Origin: Flavobacterium psychrophilum
GTDB taxonomy: Bacteria; Bacteroidota; Bacteroidia; Flavobacteriales; Flavobacteriaceae
Assembly (NCBI GenBank): GCA_945860385.1
Contig: CAMAQD010000029.1
Span: 1 to 33,522, forward strand
Direction of reading: 5' to 3'
DNA: 33,522 nt
Positions 1 to 8,153 of this stretch are shown here, piece after piece (position 1 is the first letter of the stretch; every line of letters starts with the position of its first letter). The position numbers and the translations under genes are program-made. Under the pieces are notes generated by a model that was not told where the DNA came from, searched no databases, and saw nothing but the letters and a program-made list of their open reading frames with translations.

Positions 1-752
1 GAAAGCAAGAAAGGCAAGTTTTTAATTACTACTTTTCGAACCGTTGTGTCCAAAGTCGCAAAAAGTTTATTCTCTACAAAAACATCGCTTTTGCCAATGG
101 CATTCATCAAAGTTGATTTTCCAACATTGGTATAACCCACTAAAGCTACACGAACCATAGCGCCACGATTACCTCTTTGGGTTCCCATTTGCTTGTCGAT
201 GGCTTTTATTTTTTCTTTCAATAACGAAATTCGATCCCGAACAATACGTCTGTCGGTTTCAATCTCTGTTTCTCCAGGTCCACGCATCCCGATTCCCCCT
301 TTTTGACGTTCCAAGTGCGTCCATAAACCGGATAATCTGGGTAACAAATAGATACATTGTGCCAATTCTACTTGAGTTCTGGCATAAGAAGTTTCGGCTC
401 TTTGGGCAAAAATATCAAGGATAAGATTGGTTCTATCGAGGATTTTACAATCTATAATTTTGGAAATGTTTTTTTGTTGCGAAGGCGTCAATTCATCATC
501 GAATACTAGGCTCGAAATATCATTTTCTTTGACAAAAAGATTGATTTCGTCTATTTTCCCCGTTCCTAAAAATGTTTTGGGATTAGGTTTGTCCATTTTT
601 TGCCAAAACCGTTTCACCACTTCACCGCCTGCGGTAAAAGTCAAAAATTCCAATTCGTCCAGATATTCTTTAAGTTTATCCTCGCTTTGGTTTTGGGTAA
701 CGATACCAACAATGGCCGTTTTTTCAAAATTTATTATTTCTTTTTCTAACAT
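1..752 (-). CDS. hflX: GTPase HflX, N-terminal part (runs off left edge)
   Basis: Reading leftward from an ATG at 752, the frame is open to the window edge (250 complete codons), so the C-terminal part is missing. HflX is a ribosome-associated GTPase that helps split or rescue stalled 70S ribosomes. Visible parts are the N-terminal HflX domain (LGTGKIDEI and VFDDELTPSQQKN), the family signature GIGMRGPGETEIETDRR, a basic coiled-coil segment, the G1/P-loop GYTNVGKST and the start of switch regions (TLDTTVRKV). A TAnnTTTG box lies 17 nt upstream of the ATG and the MFS gene upstream ends 61 bp away, so hflX may have its own promoter. The family call is secure; only the right-hand end of the gene is present. 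Confidence 0.95.
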   Translation of the reverse strand, partial: MLEKEIINFEKTAIVGIVTQNQSEDKLKEYLDELEFLTFTAGGEVVKRFWQKMDKPNPKTFLGTGKIDEINLFVKENDISSLVFDDELTPSQQKNISKIIDCKILDRTNLILDIFAQRAETSYARTQVELAQCIYLLPRLSGLWTHLERQKGGIGMRGPGETEIETDRRIVRDRISLLKEKIKAIDKQMGTQRGNRGAMVRVALVGYTNVGKSTLMNAIGKSDVFVENKLFATLDTTVRKVVIKNLPFLL

Positions 753-768
753 AACTTTTAATAAGCCA

Positions 769-776
769 CAAATTTA
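769..776 (-). promoter_or_regulatory. Putative -7 box of hflX promoter
   Basis: On the minus strand this reads TAAATTTG, matching the Bacteroidetes -7 consensus TAnnTTTG, 17 nt before the hflX ATG. No TTTG is seen at the expected -33 position, so the support is partial. Confidence 0.4.
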
Positions 777-813
777 ATGATTTACGAGGGACTTATGGAC
801 ATTGCATCGAAAT

Positions 814-2025
814 CTATTCCATAGCCTTCACTCTTTTGACCAAGAAGGCAATTAAAATTCCGAACATCCCAATAAAAGCAAATGAAAATTGCAAACCAAA
901 TAGTTCAGAAATATGACCAATAACAGGTGGTCCCATTAAAAATCCAAGGAAACTCACGCTGGAAACTGCCGTCAGTGCTTCGCCTGTTGGAATCGTTTGA
1001 TGTTTTCCCGCGATACTATAAAGTGTGGGAATAACGGTAGAAACGCCTAAACCTACAATCATAAAAGCAATAGTACACGGAATAATATAAGGGAAAATTA
1101 CAGCCATATACAAGCCAAATGAAATCATAACTCCACTGATTTGCATTACAGTTTTTCGCCCAAATTTATCAATCAATCGTCCACCCAGAAATCTTCCACT
1201 AGCCATCATTATCATAAATGAAGTATAACCGATAATGATTAATGGGCCGGGAGCTTTCACAATATCTTTGAAATAAACACCGCTCCAATCGAACATAATG
1301 CCTTCACTCGCCATACTGCAAAAACCAATGATCCCCAATAAAACCAAGGATTTGTCTGGTTTACTGAATATTTTTTTCTTTTCGATACGAACTTTTTCTT
1401 TGGCTTTTATTAAATATTTGAAATTGATGGTTACCAAAGCTACTACAACAAAAGCCACGATAACAAAGTGCATATACGTCGTGATATGGAGTGCTAACAT
1501 TCCCAGTCCAACTAGAGCTCCGGTAAATCCAGCCAAACTCCACATTCCGTGAAATGAAGACATAATGGCTCTCCTGAAAAGTCCTTCGGTATAAATGCCT
1601 TGCGTATTGATTGAAATGTTGGTCAAGTTGCCAAAGATTCCAAAAGAAACCAGGGCGAGAGCCAATTGCCATGCATTTTGCGCCAAACCGATATTGGTCA
1701 AACTGAAAACATACAGTAAAGCTGCTAAAGGGAGAATGCGATCACTTCCGAAACGAGTTACTAATTTTCCTGAAAAAAACATCATTGTCAACTGACCCAC
1801 TGGCAATGCAAATAGAATCGTTCCTAGTTCGCCATCGCTCAAATGCAAATCGGCTTTAATGTTTGGAATTCGGCTTGCCCAAGTGGCAAAAGACAATCCC
1901 ATACCAAAATAAAACATTGAAACTGCCCAACGAATTCGGTTTAAATACGATTGTTTAACGTCTCGATAGGTTTTCTTGTATTTGCCTTTCGCTTTAAAAT
2001 TGCCAATAAAATTTAAATCTATCAA
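814..2025 (-). CDS. MFS transporter, YbjJ-like
   Basis: A 12-helix major facilitator superfamily permease of about 400 residues in the inner membrane; substrate unknown. It resembles E. coli YbjJ: ATWASRIP after the first helix, SFHGMWSLAGFTGA mid-protein, GRFLGGRLIDKFGRK as the cytoplasmic loop signature, and a GFLMGPPVIGH segment near the C-terminus. The start is uncertain. The frame is open back to a TTG at 2064, but a TAnnTTTG promoter box (2052-2059) overlaps those first codons, so they probably lie upstream of the transcription start. I use the TTG at 2025. The first in-frame ATG (1920) would remove the beginning of helix 1. The gene precedes hflX on the same strand. Nothing nearby suggests the transported substrate. 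Confidence 0.85.
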   Translation of the reverse strand: MIDLNFIGNFKAKGKYKKTYRDVKQSYLNRIRWAVSMFYFGMGLSFATWASRIPNIKADLHLSDGELGTILFALPVGQLTMMFFSGKLVTRFGSDRILPLAALLYVFSLTNIGLAQNAWQLALALVSFGIFGNLTNISINTQGIYTEGLFRRAIMSSFHGMWSLAGFTGALVGLGMLALHITTYMHFVIVAFVVVALVTINFKYLIKAKEKVRIEKKKIFSKPDKSLVLLGIIGFCSMASEGIMFDWSGVYFKDIVKAPGPLIIIGYTSFMIMMASGRFLGGRLIDKFGRKTVMQISGVMISFGLYMAVIFPYIIPCTIAFMIVGLGVSTVIPTLYSIAGKHQTIPTGEALTAVSSVSFLGFLMGPPVIGHISELFGLQFSFAFIGMFGILIAFLVKRVKAME

Positions 2026-2051
2026 ACTATTGTCTATTAAAATTGAATTTG

Positions 2052-2059
2052 CAAAAGTA
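2052..2059 (-). promoter_or_regulatory. Putative -7 box of MFS gene promoter
   Basis: On the minus strand this reads TACTTTTG, a full match to TAnnTTTG. A -33 TTTG at 19-21 nt spacing is not evident. It matters because it argues that translation of the MFS gene starts downstream of 2064. Confidence 0.4.
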
Positions 2060-2120
2060 CACAATCAATGGGTTTCTGTTTGCAGTTTTATATACAAGCT
2101 GAGCAATACAACGTTATTGT

Positions 2121-3164
2121 TTATAAGTTGATGGCTCTTTTTTGTTCACTGCTTTGAAAAGCTGCTTCAATAATTCGCATCACATTGACACCATCTTGTG
2201 CCGTAACAGGCTCAGATTTTCCATTAGTAATAGACTGATAGACGCCATCAAAAAAGTCATAATAATTTCCCTGAAGCGTTGGCACTTTTTCTTTAATGAT
2301 ATTGCCGTCGATTTCGGTATGTAAAAGTCCTTCCTGACCTTCTTTTTCGGTTCCCCAAATGGTTAAATTGGGTTTTTTGCCTACTTTCAATTCATCTTCC
2401 TGCACATCGCCACGCGATTTTAGAAAAGACCCTTTCTTACCATGAACCACATAGGAAGGATTGGGTTCTCTTACAAAAAAACCCGCTTTCAATCGGACTC
2501 TCAAATCCGAATAATACAGTAAAACATCCATATAATCATCAACTACTGAGTTTTCTCTCGTGATTCGAATATCGGCAAAAACAGTATTGGGTACACCAAA
2601 TAAATGCAAAGCCTGGTCAATAATATGTGGACCCAAATCTTTCGCAATTCCCGAACCGGAATTGATGGTTTCCTTATGAACTTTTGGACTCAAAATAGGA
2701 TTGTAACGATCGAAATGAAACTCGGCTTCGACGATTTCGCCTAACAACTTTTCATCAAGGATTTTTTTTACGGTTTTGAATTCGCTATCCCATCTTCGGT
2801 TTTGAAAAACCGATAATTTCAATCCATTTTCTTTGGCCAAAGCAGCTAGTTCCTTTGCTTCGGCAACATTTGAGGTAAATGCTTTTTCGACAATGGCGTG
2901 TTTTCCGGCGAGCAATACTTTTTTGGCATATTCAAAATGAGTGTCAATTGGCGTGTTGACGATAACCAAATCAATGGTTTTGTCTTCCAAAATCGATTCC
3001 AAACTAGGAAAACTTTTGACTTCGGGATAATCTTCCTGTATTAATTTTTTGCTTCTTTCCCAAGAACCTACAAGTTCAAAACCGGGATGAAGTTCTAAAA
3101 ATGGAGCGTGAAAAACTTTTCCAGACATTCCGTAGGACAAAAGTGCTGTTTTTATTATCTGCAT
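2121..3164 (-). CDS. Gfo/Idh/MocA family NAD(P)-dependent oxidoreductase (IolW/YdgJ-like)
   Basis: A cytosolic 347-residue dehydrogenase, normal length for the family. The N-terminal Rossmann fold begins with LLSYGMSGKVFHAPFL, the same arrangement as the scyllo-inositol dehydrogenases IolW of Bacillus and YdgJ of E. coli. The cofactor-domain segments IDLVIVNTPIDTHFEYA and GKHAIVEKAFT follow, then the C-terminal substrate domain with NRRWDSEF, GPHIIDQALHLFG and a GVNVMRIIEAAFQSS tail. The usual EKP motif around the catalytic lysine reads EKA here. The ATG at 3164 gives a clean Rossmann start. It lies 70 bp downstream of the old yellow enzyme gene on the same strand and may share its transcript. 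Substrate is inferred only from overall resemblance; a related polyol or sugar is possible. Confidence 0.88.
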   Translation of the reverse strand: MQIIKTALLSYGMSGKVFHAPFLELHPGFELVGSWERSKKLIQEDYPEVKSFPSLESILEDKTIDLVIVNTPIDTHFEYAKKVLLAGKHAIVEKAFTSNVAEAKELAALAKENGLKLSVFQNRRWDSEFKTVKKILDEKLLGEIVEAEFHFDRYNPILSPKVHKETINSGSGIAKDLGPHIIDQALHLFGVPNTVFADIRITRENSVVDDYMDVLLYYSDLRVRLKAGFFVREPNPSYVVHGKKGSFLKSRGDVQEDELKVGKKPNLTIWGTEKEGQEGLLHTEIDGNIIKEKVPTLQGNYYDFFDGVYQSITNGKSEPVTAQDGVNVMRIIEAAFQSSEQKRAINL

Positions 3165-3234
3165 TTTGTTTGTTTTATAAGTCTATGACGTCTTTGCCAA
3201 AGTTCAATACTTTGACAAAAATTGTTAAATGTTA

Positions 3235-4302
3235 TTATATTTTGGCTCTTTCGTATTGTTTTGGCCACTGTATTTCTGCACCCAGTTCTTTGGCAAAATC
3301 TAATGCCAAATTTGGGTTTCTCAAAGATTCTCTGGCAAATAAAACCAAGTCTGCTTTTCCTGTGGCGACAATTTCTTCCGCTTGGATTGCTTCTGTAATT
3401 AAACCAACTGCTCCCGTTAAAATGCCTGTTTCTTTTTTGATTCTTTCGGCAAAAGGAACTTGATAACCTGGTCCTAAAGTAATTTTTTGATGTGAAACTA
3501 AACCACCCGAAGAAACATCTATCAAATCTACGCCCTTTTCTTTCAATAGTTGAGAAAGTTGAATAGATTCTTCAATATTCCATCCGCCATCCGCCCAGTC
3601 TGTAGCTGAGATTCTGACGAATAATGGTAAATCTGTTGGCCATTCGGATTGTACGGCTTCAAGAACTTCGAGCATTAAACGAATCCTGTTTTCGAAACTT
3701 CCGCCGTATTCATCGGTTCTGAAATTAGACAAGGGTGAAAAAAACTGATGCAATAAATAGCCGTGAGCCGCGTGAATTTCTAGGACTTGAAAACCAGCTT
3801 TCAAGGCTCTTTTGGTTGCCGATTTGAAATCAGAAATTACTTTTTGGATTCCATTGTTATCTAAAGCAATTGGGGATTTTTCATTGGAATGATAACCAAC
3901 TGCGCTTGGCGCAACTGTATCCCAACCTTCATTGGATTCGTCCAATTTTTTGTTGCCGCTCCAAGGTTCTGAGACACTTGCTTTTCTTCCGGCGTGTGCC
4001 AATTGAATTCCGGGAATCGAATTTTGGGAAAGTATAAACTGATTTATGACTTGCATTTTTTCAATCTGTTCGTCTTGCCAAAGTCCTAAATCTCCGGGAG
4101 AAATTCGCCCTTCGGGACAAACTGCTGTTGCTTCCTGAATAATTAGACCCGCTCCGCCACTAGCTCGACTACCTAAATGTACAAGATGCCAATCGTTGGC
4201 AAAACCGTCTTCTGAGGAATATTGACACATTGGCGAAATAGCCATTCTGTTTTTAAAAAGAATGCTTTTTATTTGAATGGATGAAAATAAGTGTGATGAC
4301 AT
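3235..4302 (-). CDS. namA: NADH:flavin oxidoreductase, YqjM/NamA-class old yellow enzyme
   Basis: An FMN-dependent ene-reductase of 355 residues, a TIM barrel expected in the cytosol, reducing activated C=C bonds with NAD(P)H. Class II (YqjM) features are visible: PMCQYS places Cys26 and Tyr28 at the same numbers as in YqjM, followed by WHLVHLGSRASGGAGL, QLAHAGRKAS, the EIHAAHGYLLHQF motif with the paired histidines that bind the substrate carbonyl, the SNFRTDEYGGSFENR signature, and a late ADLVLFARESLRNP phosphate-binding segment. The ATG at 4302 gives the typical N-terminus. It is divergent from rseP and probably cotranscribed with the downstream oxidoreductase at 2121-3164. The class is confident; the physiological substrate is not known. 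The symbol follows the Bacillus nomenclature. Confidence 0.92.
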   Translation of the reverse strand: MSSHLFSSIQIKSILFKNRMAISPMCQYSSEDGFANDWHLVHLGSRASGGAGLIIQEATAVCPEGRISPGDLGLWQDEQIEKMQVINQFILSQNSIPGIQLAHAGRKASVSEPWSGNKKLDESNEGWDTVAPSAVGYHSNEKSPIALDNNGIQKVISDFKSATKRALKAGFQVLEIHAAHGYLLHQFFSPLSNFRTDEYGGSFENRIRLMLEVLEAVQSEWPTDLPLFVRISATDWADGGWNIEESIQLSQLLKEKGVDLIDVSSGGLVSHQKITLGPGYQVPFAERIKKETGILTGAVGLITEAIQAEEIVATGKADLVLFARESLRNPNLALDFAKELGAEIQWPKQYERAKI

Positions 4303-4360
4303 AGTACTAGTTTTAATTTAGAAAATAAACTTTTATGGTCTTTTTATTGTATCAAAAAAG

Positions 4361-4368
4361 CAAAGTTA
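4361..4368 (-). promoter_or_regulatory. Possible -7 box for the ene-reductase gene
   Basis: The minus strand reads TAACTTTG (TAnnTTTG), 58 nt before the ATG at 4302. No convincing -33 element was found, so this is a weak call. Confidence 0.3.
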
Positions 4369-4443
4369 ACGCCATTGCAGTCTAGTATAGAAGGAAATTA
4401 CACAATTATTAACAAATAATTATCGTCTGGCAAAAAGTAAACC

Positions 4444-4474
4444 TTTGGAAGTAAAATAGAAAACCTTACTTTTG
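4444..4474 (+). promoter_or_regulatory. Bacteroidetes-type promoter of rseP
   Basis: TTTG at 4444-4447, then 19 nt, then TACTTTTG at 4467-4474. Both boxes and the spacing match the Bacteroidetes sigma-ABfr consensus. Transcription would start near 4480 and give a leader of about 57 nt that contains the dispersed repeat at 4491-4531. Confidence 0.75.
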
Positions 4475-4490
4475 TGCGTTAATCAAATTA

Positions 4491-4531
4491 AATTAATAAG
4501 AGGATGATATTGCTTCATTCCTCGCAATGAC
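4491..4531 (+). repeat. Dispersed leader repeat, copy A (upstream of rseP)
   Basis: An approximately 41-bp unit whose core contains ATTGCTTC, TTCCTCGCAATGAC. It matches copy B (21131-21171, opposite strand) at 38 of 41 positions by eye and is related to copy C (14378-14436). It ends 6 nt before the rseP ATG. ATTGC and GCAAT can pair as a short hairpin. The ATG inside GCAATGAC (4527) opens a six-codon overlapping upstream ORF ending TAG at 4545-4547. Confidence 0.8.
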
Positions 4532-4537
4532 ATATAA

Positions 4538-5887
4538 ATGGAAATAGTTATCAAACTTTCTCAATTTTTATTGAGCTTATCATTACTAATAATACTTCAC
4601 GAATTAGGACATTTTATCCCTGCCAAAATATTTAAAACCCGAGTAGAAAAATTCTATTTATTTTTTGACGTAAAATATTCATTGCTTAAAAAGAAAATTG
4701 GCGAAACCGAATACGGAATTGGATGGTTGCCTCTGGGTGGGTACGTAAAAATTTCCGGAATGATTGACGAAAGTATGGACAAAGAACAAATGGCTTTGCC
4801 TCCGCAACCATGGGAATTTCGTTCGAAACCAGCTTGGCAACGTTTGATTATTATGTTGGGTGGTGTTACTGTAAACTTTATCTTGGCTTTTATCATTTAT
4901 ATTGGAATGGCGTTTAGTTATGGAGATACTTATGTTACAAATGCCGATCTAAAAGATGGGGTTTGGGTAACAAATCCAGCTATTGAAAAAGCAGGAATCC
5001 AAACAGGCGATAAAATTCTCTCCATAAACGGAAAAACATTGGAGCGTTATGATGATATCTTAAAAAACTTATTCTTGGCTAAAGAAGTTGTTGTAGAACG
5101 GAATAATGAAAGAAAAACTATTCAATTCCCTATAAATATTATCAATCAAATAAGCAATTCAGGTGTTAAACGAACTTTGGTTGAAATGAGGATTCCATTT
5201 ATAGTTAGTGATATAGAAAAAAGTTCTCCAAATTTTAAAACTATAAGATCTTCTGACATTATAACTCAATTTAATGGTATGCCTATAAAATATGCAGATC
5301 AAGCAATATCACAGTTTAAAAACTTTAGTGGAAAAACTGTTCCAATAACTGTAAAAAGAGGAGAGAAATTCGTTCAGACAACCTTAACATTCAACAATAA
5401 ATCTAAATTAGGAATTACTTACGCTTCAAGATTACCTTATTCTAATATTGAAAAACTCAATCTTTATAAAGTTAATCGTGAAAAATACAGTTTTATAGAA
5501 TCAATTCCTATTGGAATTAATACTGGCTATAATGGATTAATTGATTATGGCAATCAGCTTAAAACAATATTTAATCCAAAAACTGAAGCCTACAAAGAAG
5601 TGGGTGGTTTTACGGCTATATTTAACATTTTCCCAAATACATGGAGCTGGGAAGCTTTTTGGAATATTACCGCCTTGTTGTCGATTATGCTTGGTGTGAT
5701 GAATTTATTGCCTATTCCGGCTCTTGATGGTGGTCACGTAATGTTTTTATTATATGAAATCATTAGCGGTCGAAAACCAAGCGACAAGTTCTTAGAGAAC
5801 GCCCAAATGGTTGGTTTCTTTCTACTTATCACATTGTTGTTGTTTGCTAATGGGAACGACATCTATAAGGCAATTGTAGGGAAATAA
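4538..5887 (+). CDS. rseP: Site-2 protease RseP (M50 zinc metalloprotease with PDZ domains)
   Basis: An inner-membrane intramembrane protease of 449 residues that cleaves anti-sigma factors and other transmembrane substrates after site-1 cleavage. The zinc site HELGH is at residues 21-25 in the first helix; the GYVKISGMIDES loop follows; a second helix lies around residues 105-125; PDZ-like regions span roughly 130-310 (NPAIEKAGIQTGDKILSING is the recognisable first PDZ); and the third metal ligand is in PALDGGHVMF near the C-terminus. The first ATG after the leader repeat is used; it places HELGH at the usual distance. The middle of the gene is markedly more AT-rich than the ends (about 23-25% GC in two sampled 60-bp lines against about 45% near 4801). 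A full promoter is present at 4444-4474. Confidence 0.95.
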   Translation: MEIVIKLSQFLLSLSLLIILHELGHFIPAKIFKTRVEKFYLFFDVKYSLLKKKIGETEYGIGWLPLGGYVKISGMIDESMDKEQMALPPQPWEFRSKPAWQRLIIMLGGVTVNFILAFIIYIGMAFSYGDTYVTNADLKDGVWVTNPAIEKAGIQTGDKILSINGKTLERYDDILKNLFLAKEVVVERNNERKTIQFPINIINQISNSGVKRTLVEMRIPFIVSDIEKSSPNFKTIRSSDIITQFNGMPIKYADQAISQFKNFSGKTVPITVKRGEKFVQTTLTFNNKSKLGITYASRLPYSNIEKLNLYKVNREKYSFIESIPIGINTGYNGLIDYGNQLKTIFNPKTEAYKEVGGFTAIFNIFPNTWSWEAFWNITALLSIMLGVMNLLPIPALDGGHVMFLLYEIISGRKPSDKFLENAQMVGFFLLITLLLFANGNDIYKAIVGK

Positions 5888-5914
5888 TTTTTTTCGATAT
5901 TTTTTTCAATTTAG

Positions 5915-5945
5915 TTTGCAAAAATTAAATTTAGCACTATATTTG
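5915..5945 (+). promoter_or_regulatory. Bacteroidetes-type promoter of tRNA-Asn
   Basis: TTTG at 5915-5918, 19-nt spacer, TATATTTG at 5938-5945: a complete consensus match. The mature tRNA begins at 6024, so a precursor leader of about 70 nt would be removed. Confidence 0.7.
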
Positions 5946-6023
5946 CAACCGCTTAAACAAACAACAATTGCTAGTTAAAGCAACAGAAAACGTTCATTCA
6001 AAACAAGAATAATAAATACAGTT

Positions 6024-6097
6024 TCCTTCTTAGCTCAGTTGGTTAGAGCATCTGACTGTTAATCAGAGGGTCCTTGGTTCGAGCCCAAGAGAGGGAG
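6024..6097 (+). tRNA. tRNA-Asn (anticodon GTT)
   Basis: A full cloverleaf can be drawn. The acceptor TCCTTCT pairs with AGAGGGA with one G-U pair. TAGCTCAGTTGGTTAGAGCA is the D arm, the anticodon loop reads CTGTTAA with GTT as anticodon, and the T arm is CTTGG/CCAAG around TTCGAGC. The discriminator base is G, as usual for Asn. The 3' CCA is not encoded. Confidence 0.95.
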
Positions 6098-6099
6098 CA

Positions 6100-6125
6100 A
6101 AAAGCTAGTCGCAAGACTAGCTTTT
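6100..6125 (+). terminator. Rho-independent terminator after tRNA-Asn
   Basis: The stem AGCTAGTC/GACTAGCT is closed by a GCAA tetraloop, extended by A-T pairs, and followed by a T run. It starts 2-3 nt after the mature tRNA end, so tRNA-Asn is a single-gene transcript and tRNA-Arg needs its own promoter. A TATATTTG at 6132-6139 is a candidate. Confidence 0.88.
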
Positions 6126-6269
6126 TTTGTTTATATTTGGGTGTAAATTATTGTGAAGTCCGTTTTGGTTTTTAAAAAGTAGAGTTTGTAACTAAACTTC
6201 ATAGACCTCCTGAAATAATCCAAAAATTACACATTAATAATTTAAGTTATTATTCAAGACTCATTTTTC

Positions 6270-6341
6270 AGCCCCGTAGTTCAACGGATAGAATGGGAGT
6301 TTCCTAAACTTTTGATCCGAGTTCGATTCTCGGCGGGGCTA
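6270..6341 (+). tRNA. tRNA-Arg (anticodon CCT)
   Basis: The acceptor AGCCCCG pairs perfectly with CGGGGCT. The D arm is GTTC/GAAT, the anticodon stem GGAGT/ACTTT contains two G-U pairs, the loop TTCCTAA gives anticodon CCT for the AGG codon, and the T arm is CCGAG/CTCGG. The discriminator is A; CCA is not encoded. From 6342 to 6554 I see no further gene. Confidence 0.93.
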
Positions 6342-6554
6342 CAATTTAAAATCCAAATTAATAACTGTTTCTATAATCTTTTGGTTAAGGCTCAAACTGA
6401 TTTACACCTCTTTAAAAAGTACTTTTTTGGCAAACTATAAATGACAATACTTTAAAACCATAAGTTAATAATTTAATAAATTTTATCTCCTTATATTCGC
6501 TTTTATTAATTTTAAAAAAAATTTAATTCAAAACAGACTTAATAATTATCAGTT

Positions 6555-7679
6555 ATGAAAAAATTCGCGCTTGTTTATATTCTGTTTTTTTCTGTTATTT
6601 TTCTAAGTTGCGATGCGCAAGTGAAATCTAACGATATTCCTATTAAGGATGAAGTTAAGAATTACACCTTAGAAAAAGTGGTGTCCGATATTCCAATCCC
6701 TTGGGGAATGGTGTGGCTTCCTGACGGAAGTATGTTGGTTACTGAAAAAAGTGGCGTTCTATATCATATCATAAATGGCACAAAAACCGAAGTGAAAAAT
6801 GTTCCCAAAGTTTACAACAGAGGACAAGGCGGTTTGCTAGACATCGCTCTTCATCCCGATTATGCCAAAAATGGTTGGATTTACATCACCTATGCTGCAG
6901 CGGAAGGCGAAGGAGAGGGCGGCAATACCAAACTCATTCGAACAAAATTACAAGATGGAAGTTTAACGCAAATTGAGTCTTTATACAAAGCAACACCAAA
7001 CTCCACTAAAGGGCAGCATTTTGGTTCCAGAATTGTTTTTGATAATGAAGGGTATTTGTATTTTTCTGTGGGAGAACGTGGAGACAGGATAAAAAACCCA
7101 CAAGATATAACTCGTGATTGTGGAAAAATATACCGCCTGAATGATGACGGAAGTATTCCGAAAGATAATCCGTTTGTAGGTCAGGCAGGTGCAAAAGAAG
7201 CAATTTACACGTATGGCAATCGCAATCCGCAAGGAATGGCGAAACATCCGGAAACGGGTGAAATTTGGGCACACGAACACGGTCCTCAAGGTGGTGACGA
7301 AATCAACATTATAAAAAAAGGTGCTAATTACGGTTGGTCTGTAGTCACTTATGGCATTGATTATGATGGTACAACGATTAGCACTGAAAACAAAAAACCG
7401 GGCATTGAAGATCCTATTTTTTATTGGTTACCCTCTATCGCTCCAAGCGGAATGGCTTTTGTTACTAGTGACCGTTACCCCGATTGGAAAGGTCATTTAG
7501 TGGTTGGTTCCTTAAAATTTCAATATTTGGAATTAGTAAAATTGAAGGGAAAAGAAGTCATTGAGCGCCAAAAAATTGCGACAGACATCGGTCGTATCAG
7601 AAACGTAGCGCAAGGTCCAGATGGCTATATTTATATTGCAGTCGAAGGAAAAGGAATTTTCAAAATAATCCCTAATTAA
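6555..7679 (+). CDS. PQQ-dependent sugar dehydrogenase, lipoprotein
   Basis: A 374-residue soluble-type glucose/aldose sugar dehydrogenase with a six-bladed beta-propeller, oxidising sugars to lactones in the periplasm with pyrroloquinoline quinone. The signal peptide ends in a lipobox (FLSC, Cys19), so it should be lipid-anchored. Family segments in order are PWGMVWLPDGSMLVTEKSG, GQGGLLDIALHPDY, GQHFGSRIVFDNEGYLYFSVGERGDR (the His is a candidate catalytic base), NPQGMAKHPETGEIWAHEHG, GGDEINIIKKGANYGW and RIRNVAQGPDGYIYI. The length is normal for Asd/YliI-like enzymes. The cytochrome gene starts 3 nt after its stop, implying one transcript and electron transfer from reduced PQQ to the haem. 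No PQQ biosynthesis gene lies in the window. Confidence 0.9.
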   Translation: MKKFALVYILFFSVIFLSCDAQVKSNDIPIKDEVKNYTLEKVVSDIPIPWGMVWLPDGSMLVTEKSGVLYHIINGTKTEVKNVPKVYNRGQGGLLDIALHPDYAKNGWIYITYAAAEGEGEGGNTKLIRTKLQDGSLTQIESLYKATPNSTKGQHFGSRIVFDNEGYLYFSVGERGDRIKNPQDITRDCGKIYRLNDDGSIPKDNPFVGQAGAKEAIYTYGNRNPQGMAKHPETGEIWAHEHGPQGGDEINIIKKGANYGWSVVTYGIDYDGTTISTENKKPGIEDPIFYWLPSIAPSGMAFVTSDRYPDWKGHLVVGSLKFQYLELVKLKGKEVIERQKIATDIGRIRNVAQGPDGYIYIAVEGKGIFKIIPN

Positions 7680-7682
7680 TCT

Positions 7683-8153
7683 ATGTTGATAACCAAACTG
7701 TATTATGGATTTGGAATGGTTCTTTTAGGATGCTTTCCAATTGAAAATTTAGGTCTTGAAACTGTAGCAACTTCTAAAAAAAACAATCTTGTTGTCGCAA
7801 AAATAAATAAAATTAAAGGTGGTGAGCTAAATCTTCAGCAGCCTGGAAAAGAAATCTACACCGATTTTTGTGTCCAATGCCATGGTGCAAATGGCAAAGG
7901 AGATGGTATAAAAATACCTCCTCTCGCTGGCTCTGACTGGCTTACCAAAAAAAGAAAGCAAAGTATTCACGGCGTTAAATTTGGGCAAAATGGCGAAATT
8001 ATTGTCAACAAAAAAAAGTTCAATAATAATATGCCTCCAATGGGACTTTCGAATCAAGAAGTAGCCGACGTTATTAATTACGTTATGAATTCTTGGGGCA
8101 ACAAACAAAAGAAAAAAGTTACCGAAGAAGAAGTCGAAGGCGTTTTATATTGA
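7683..8153 (+). CDS. Monohaem c-type cytochrome, probable lipoprotein
   Basis: A 156-residue protein with one haem c site, CVQCH at residues 63-67, followed by GANGKGDG and PPLAGSDWL as in small class I cytochromes c. NNMPPMG supplies the distal Met ligand. The N-terminus has a short hydrophobic stretch ending LLGC (Cys17), a likely lipobox. About 40 residues of flexible lysine-rich linker precede the haem domain, and the C-terminus is a charged KKKVTEEEVEG tail. It is translationally close to the dehydrogenase (3-nt gap), so I infer it is the dehydrogenase's electron acceptor, passing electrons on to the respiratory chain. The haem motif is certain; the partner is inferred. Confidence 0.88.
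   Translation: MLITKLYYGFGMVLLGCFPIENLGLETVATSKKNNLVVAKINKIKGGELNLQQPGKEIYTDFCVQCHGANGKGDGIKIPPLAGSDWLTKKRKQSIHGVKFGQNGEIIVNKKKFNNNMPPMGLSNQEVADVINYVMNSWGNKQKKKVTEEEVEGVLY

Noticed and set aside
1920..2064. MFS gene starting at the TTG at 2064
   Set aside because: A TAnnTTTG promoter box overlaps these codons and the first 13 residues do not look like the family N-terminus; a start further downstream is more likely.
3198..3214. CAAAGT-N5-ACTTTG inverted repeat upstream of the Gfo/Idh gene
   Set aside because: Only 6 bp per arm in AT-rich spacer DNA; too short to call an operator without conservation.
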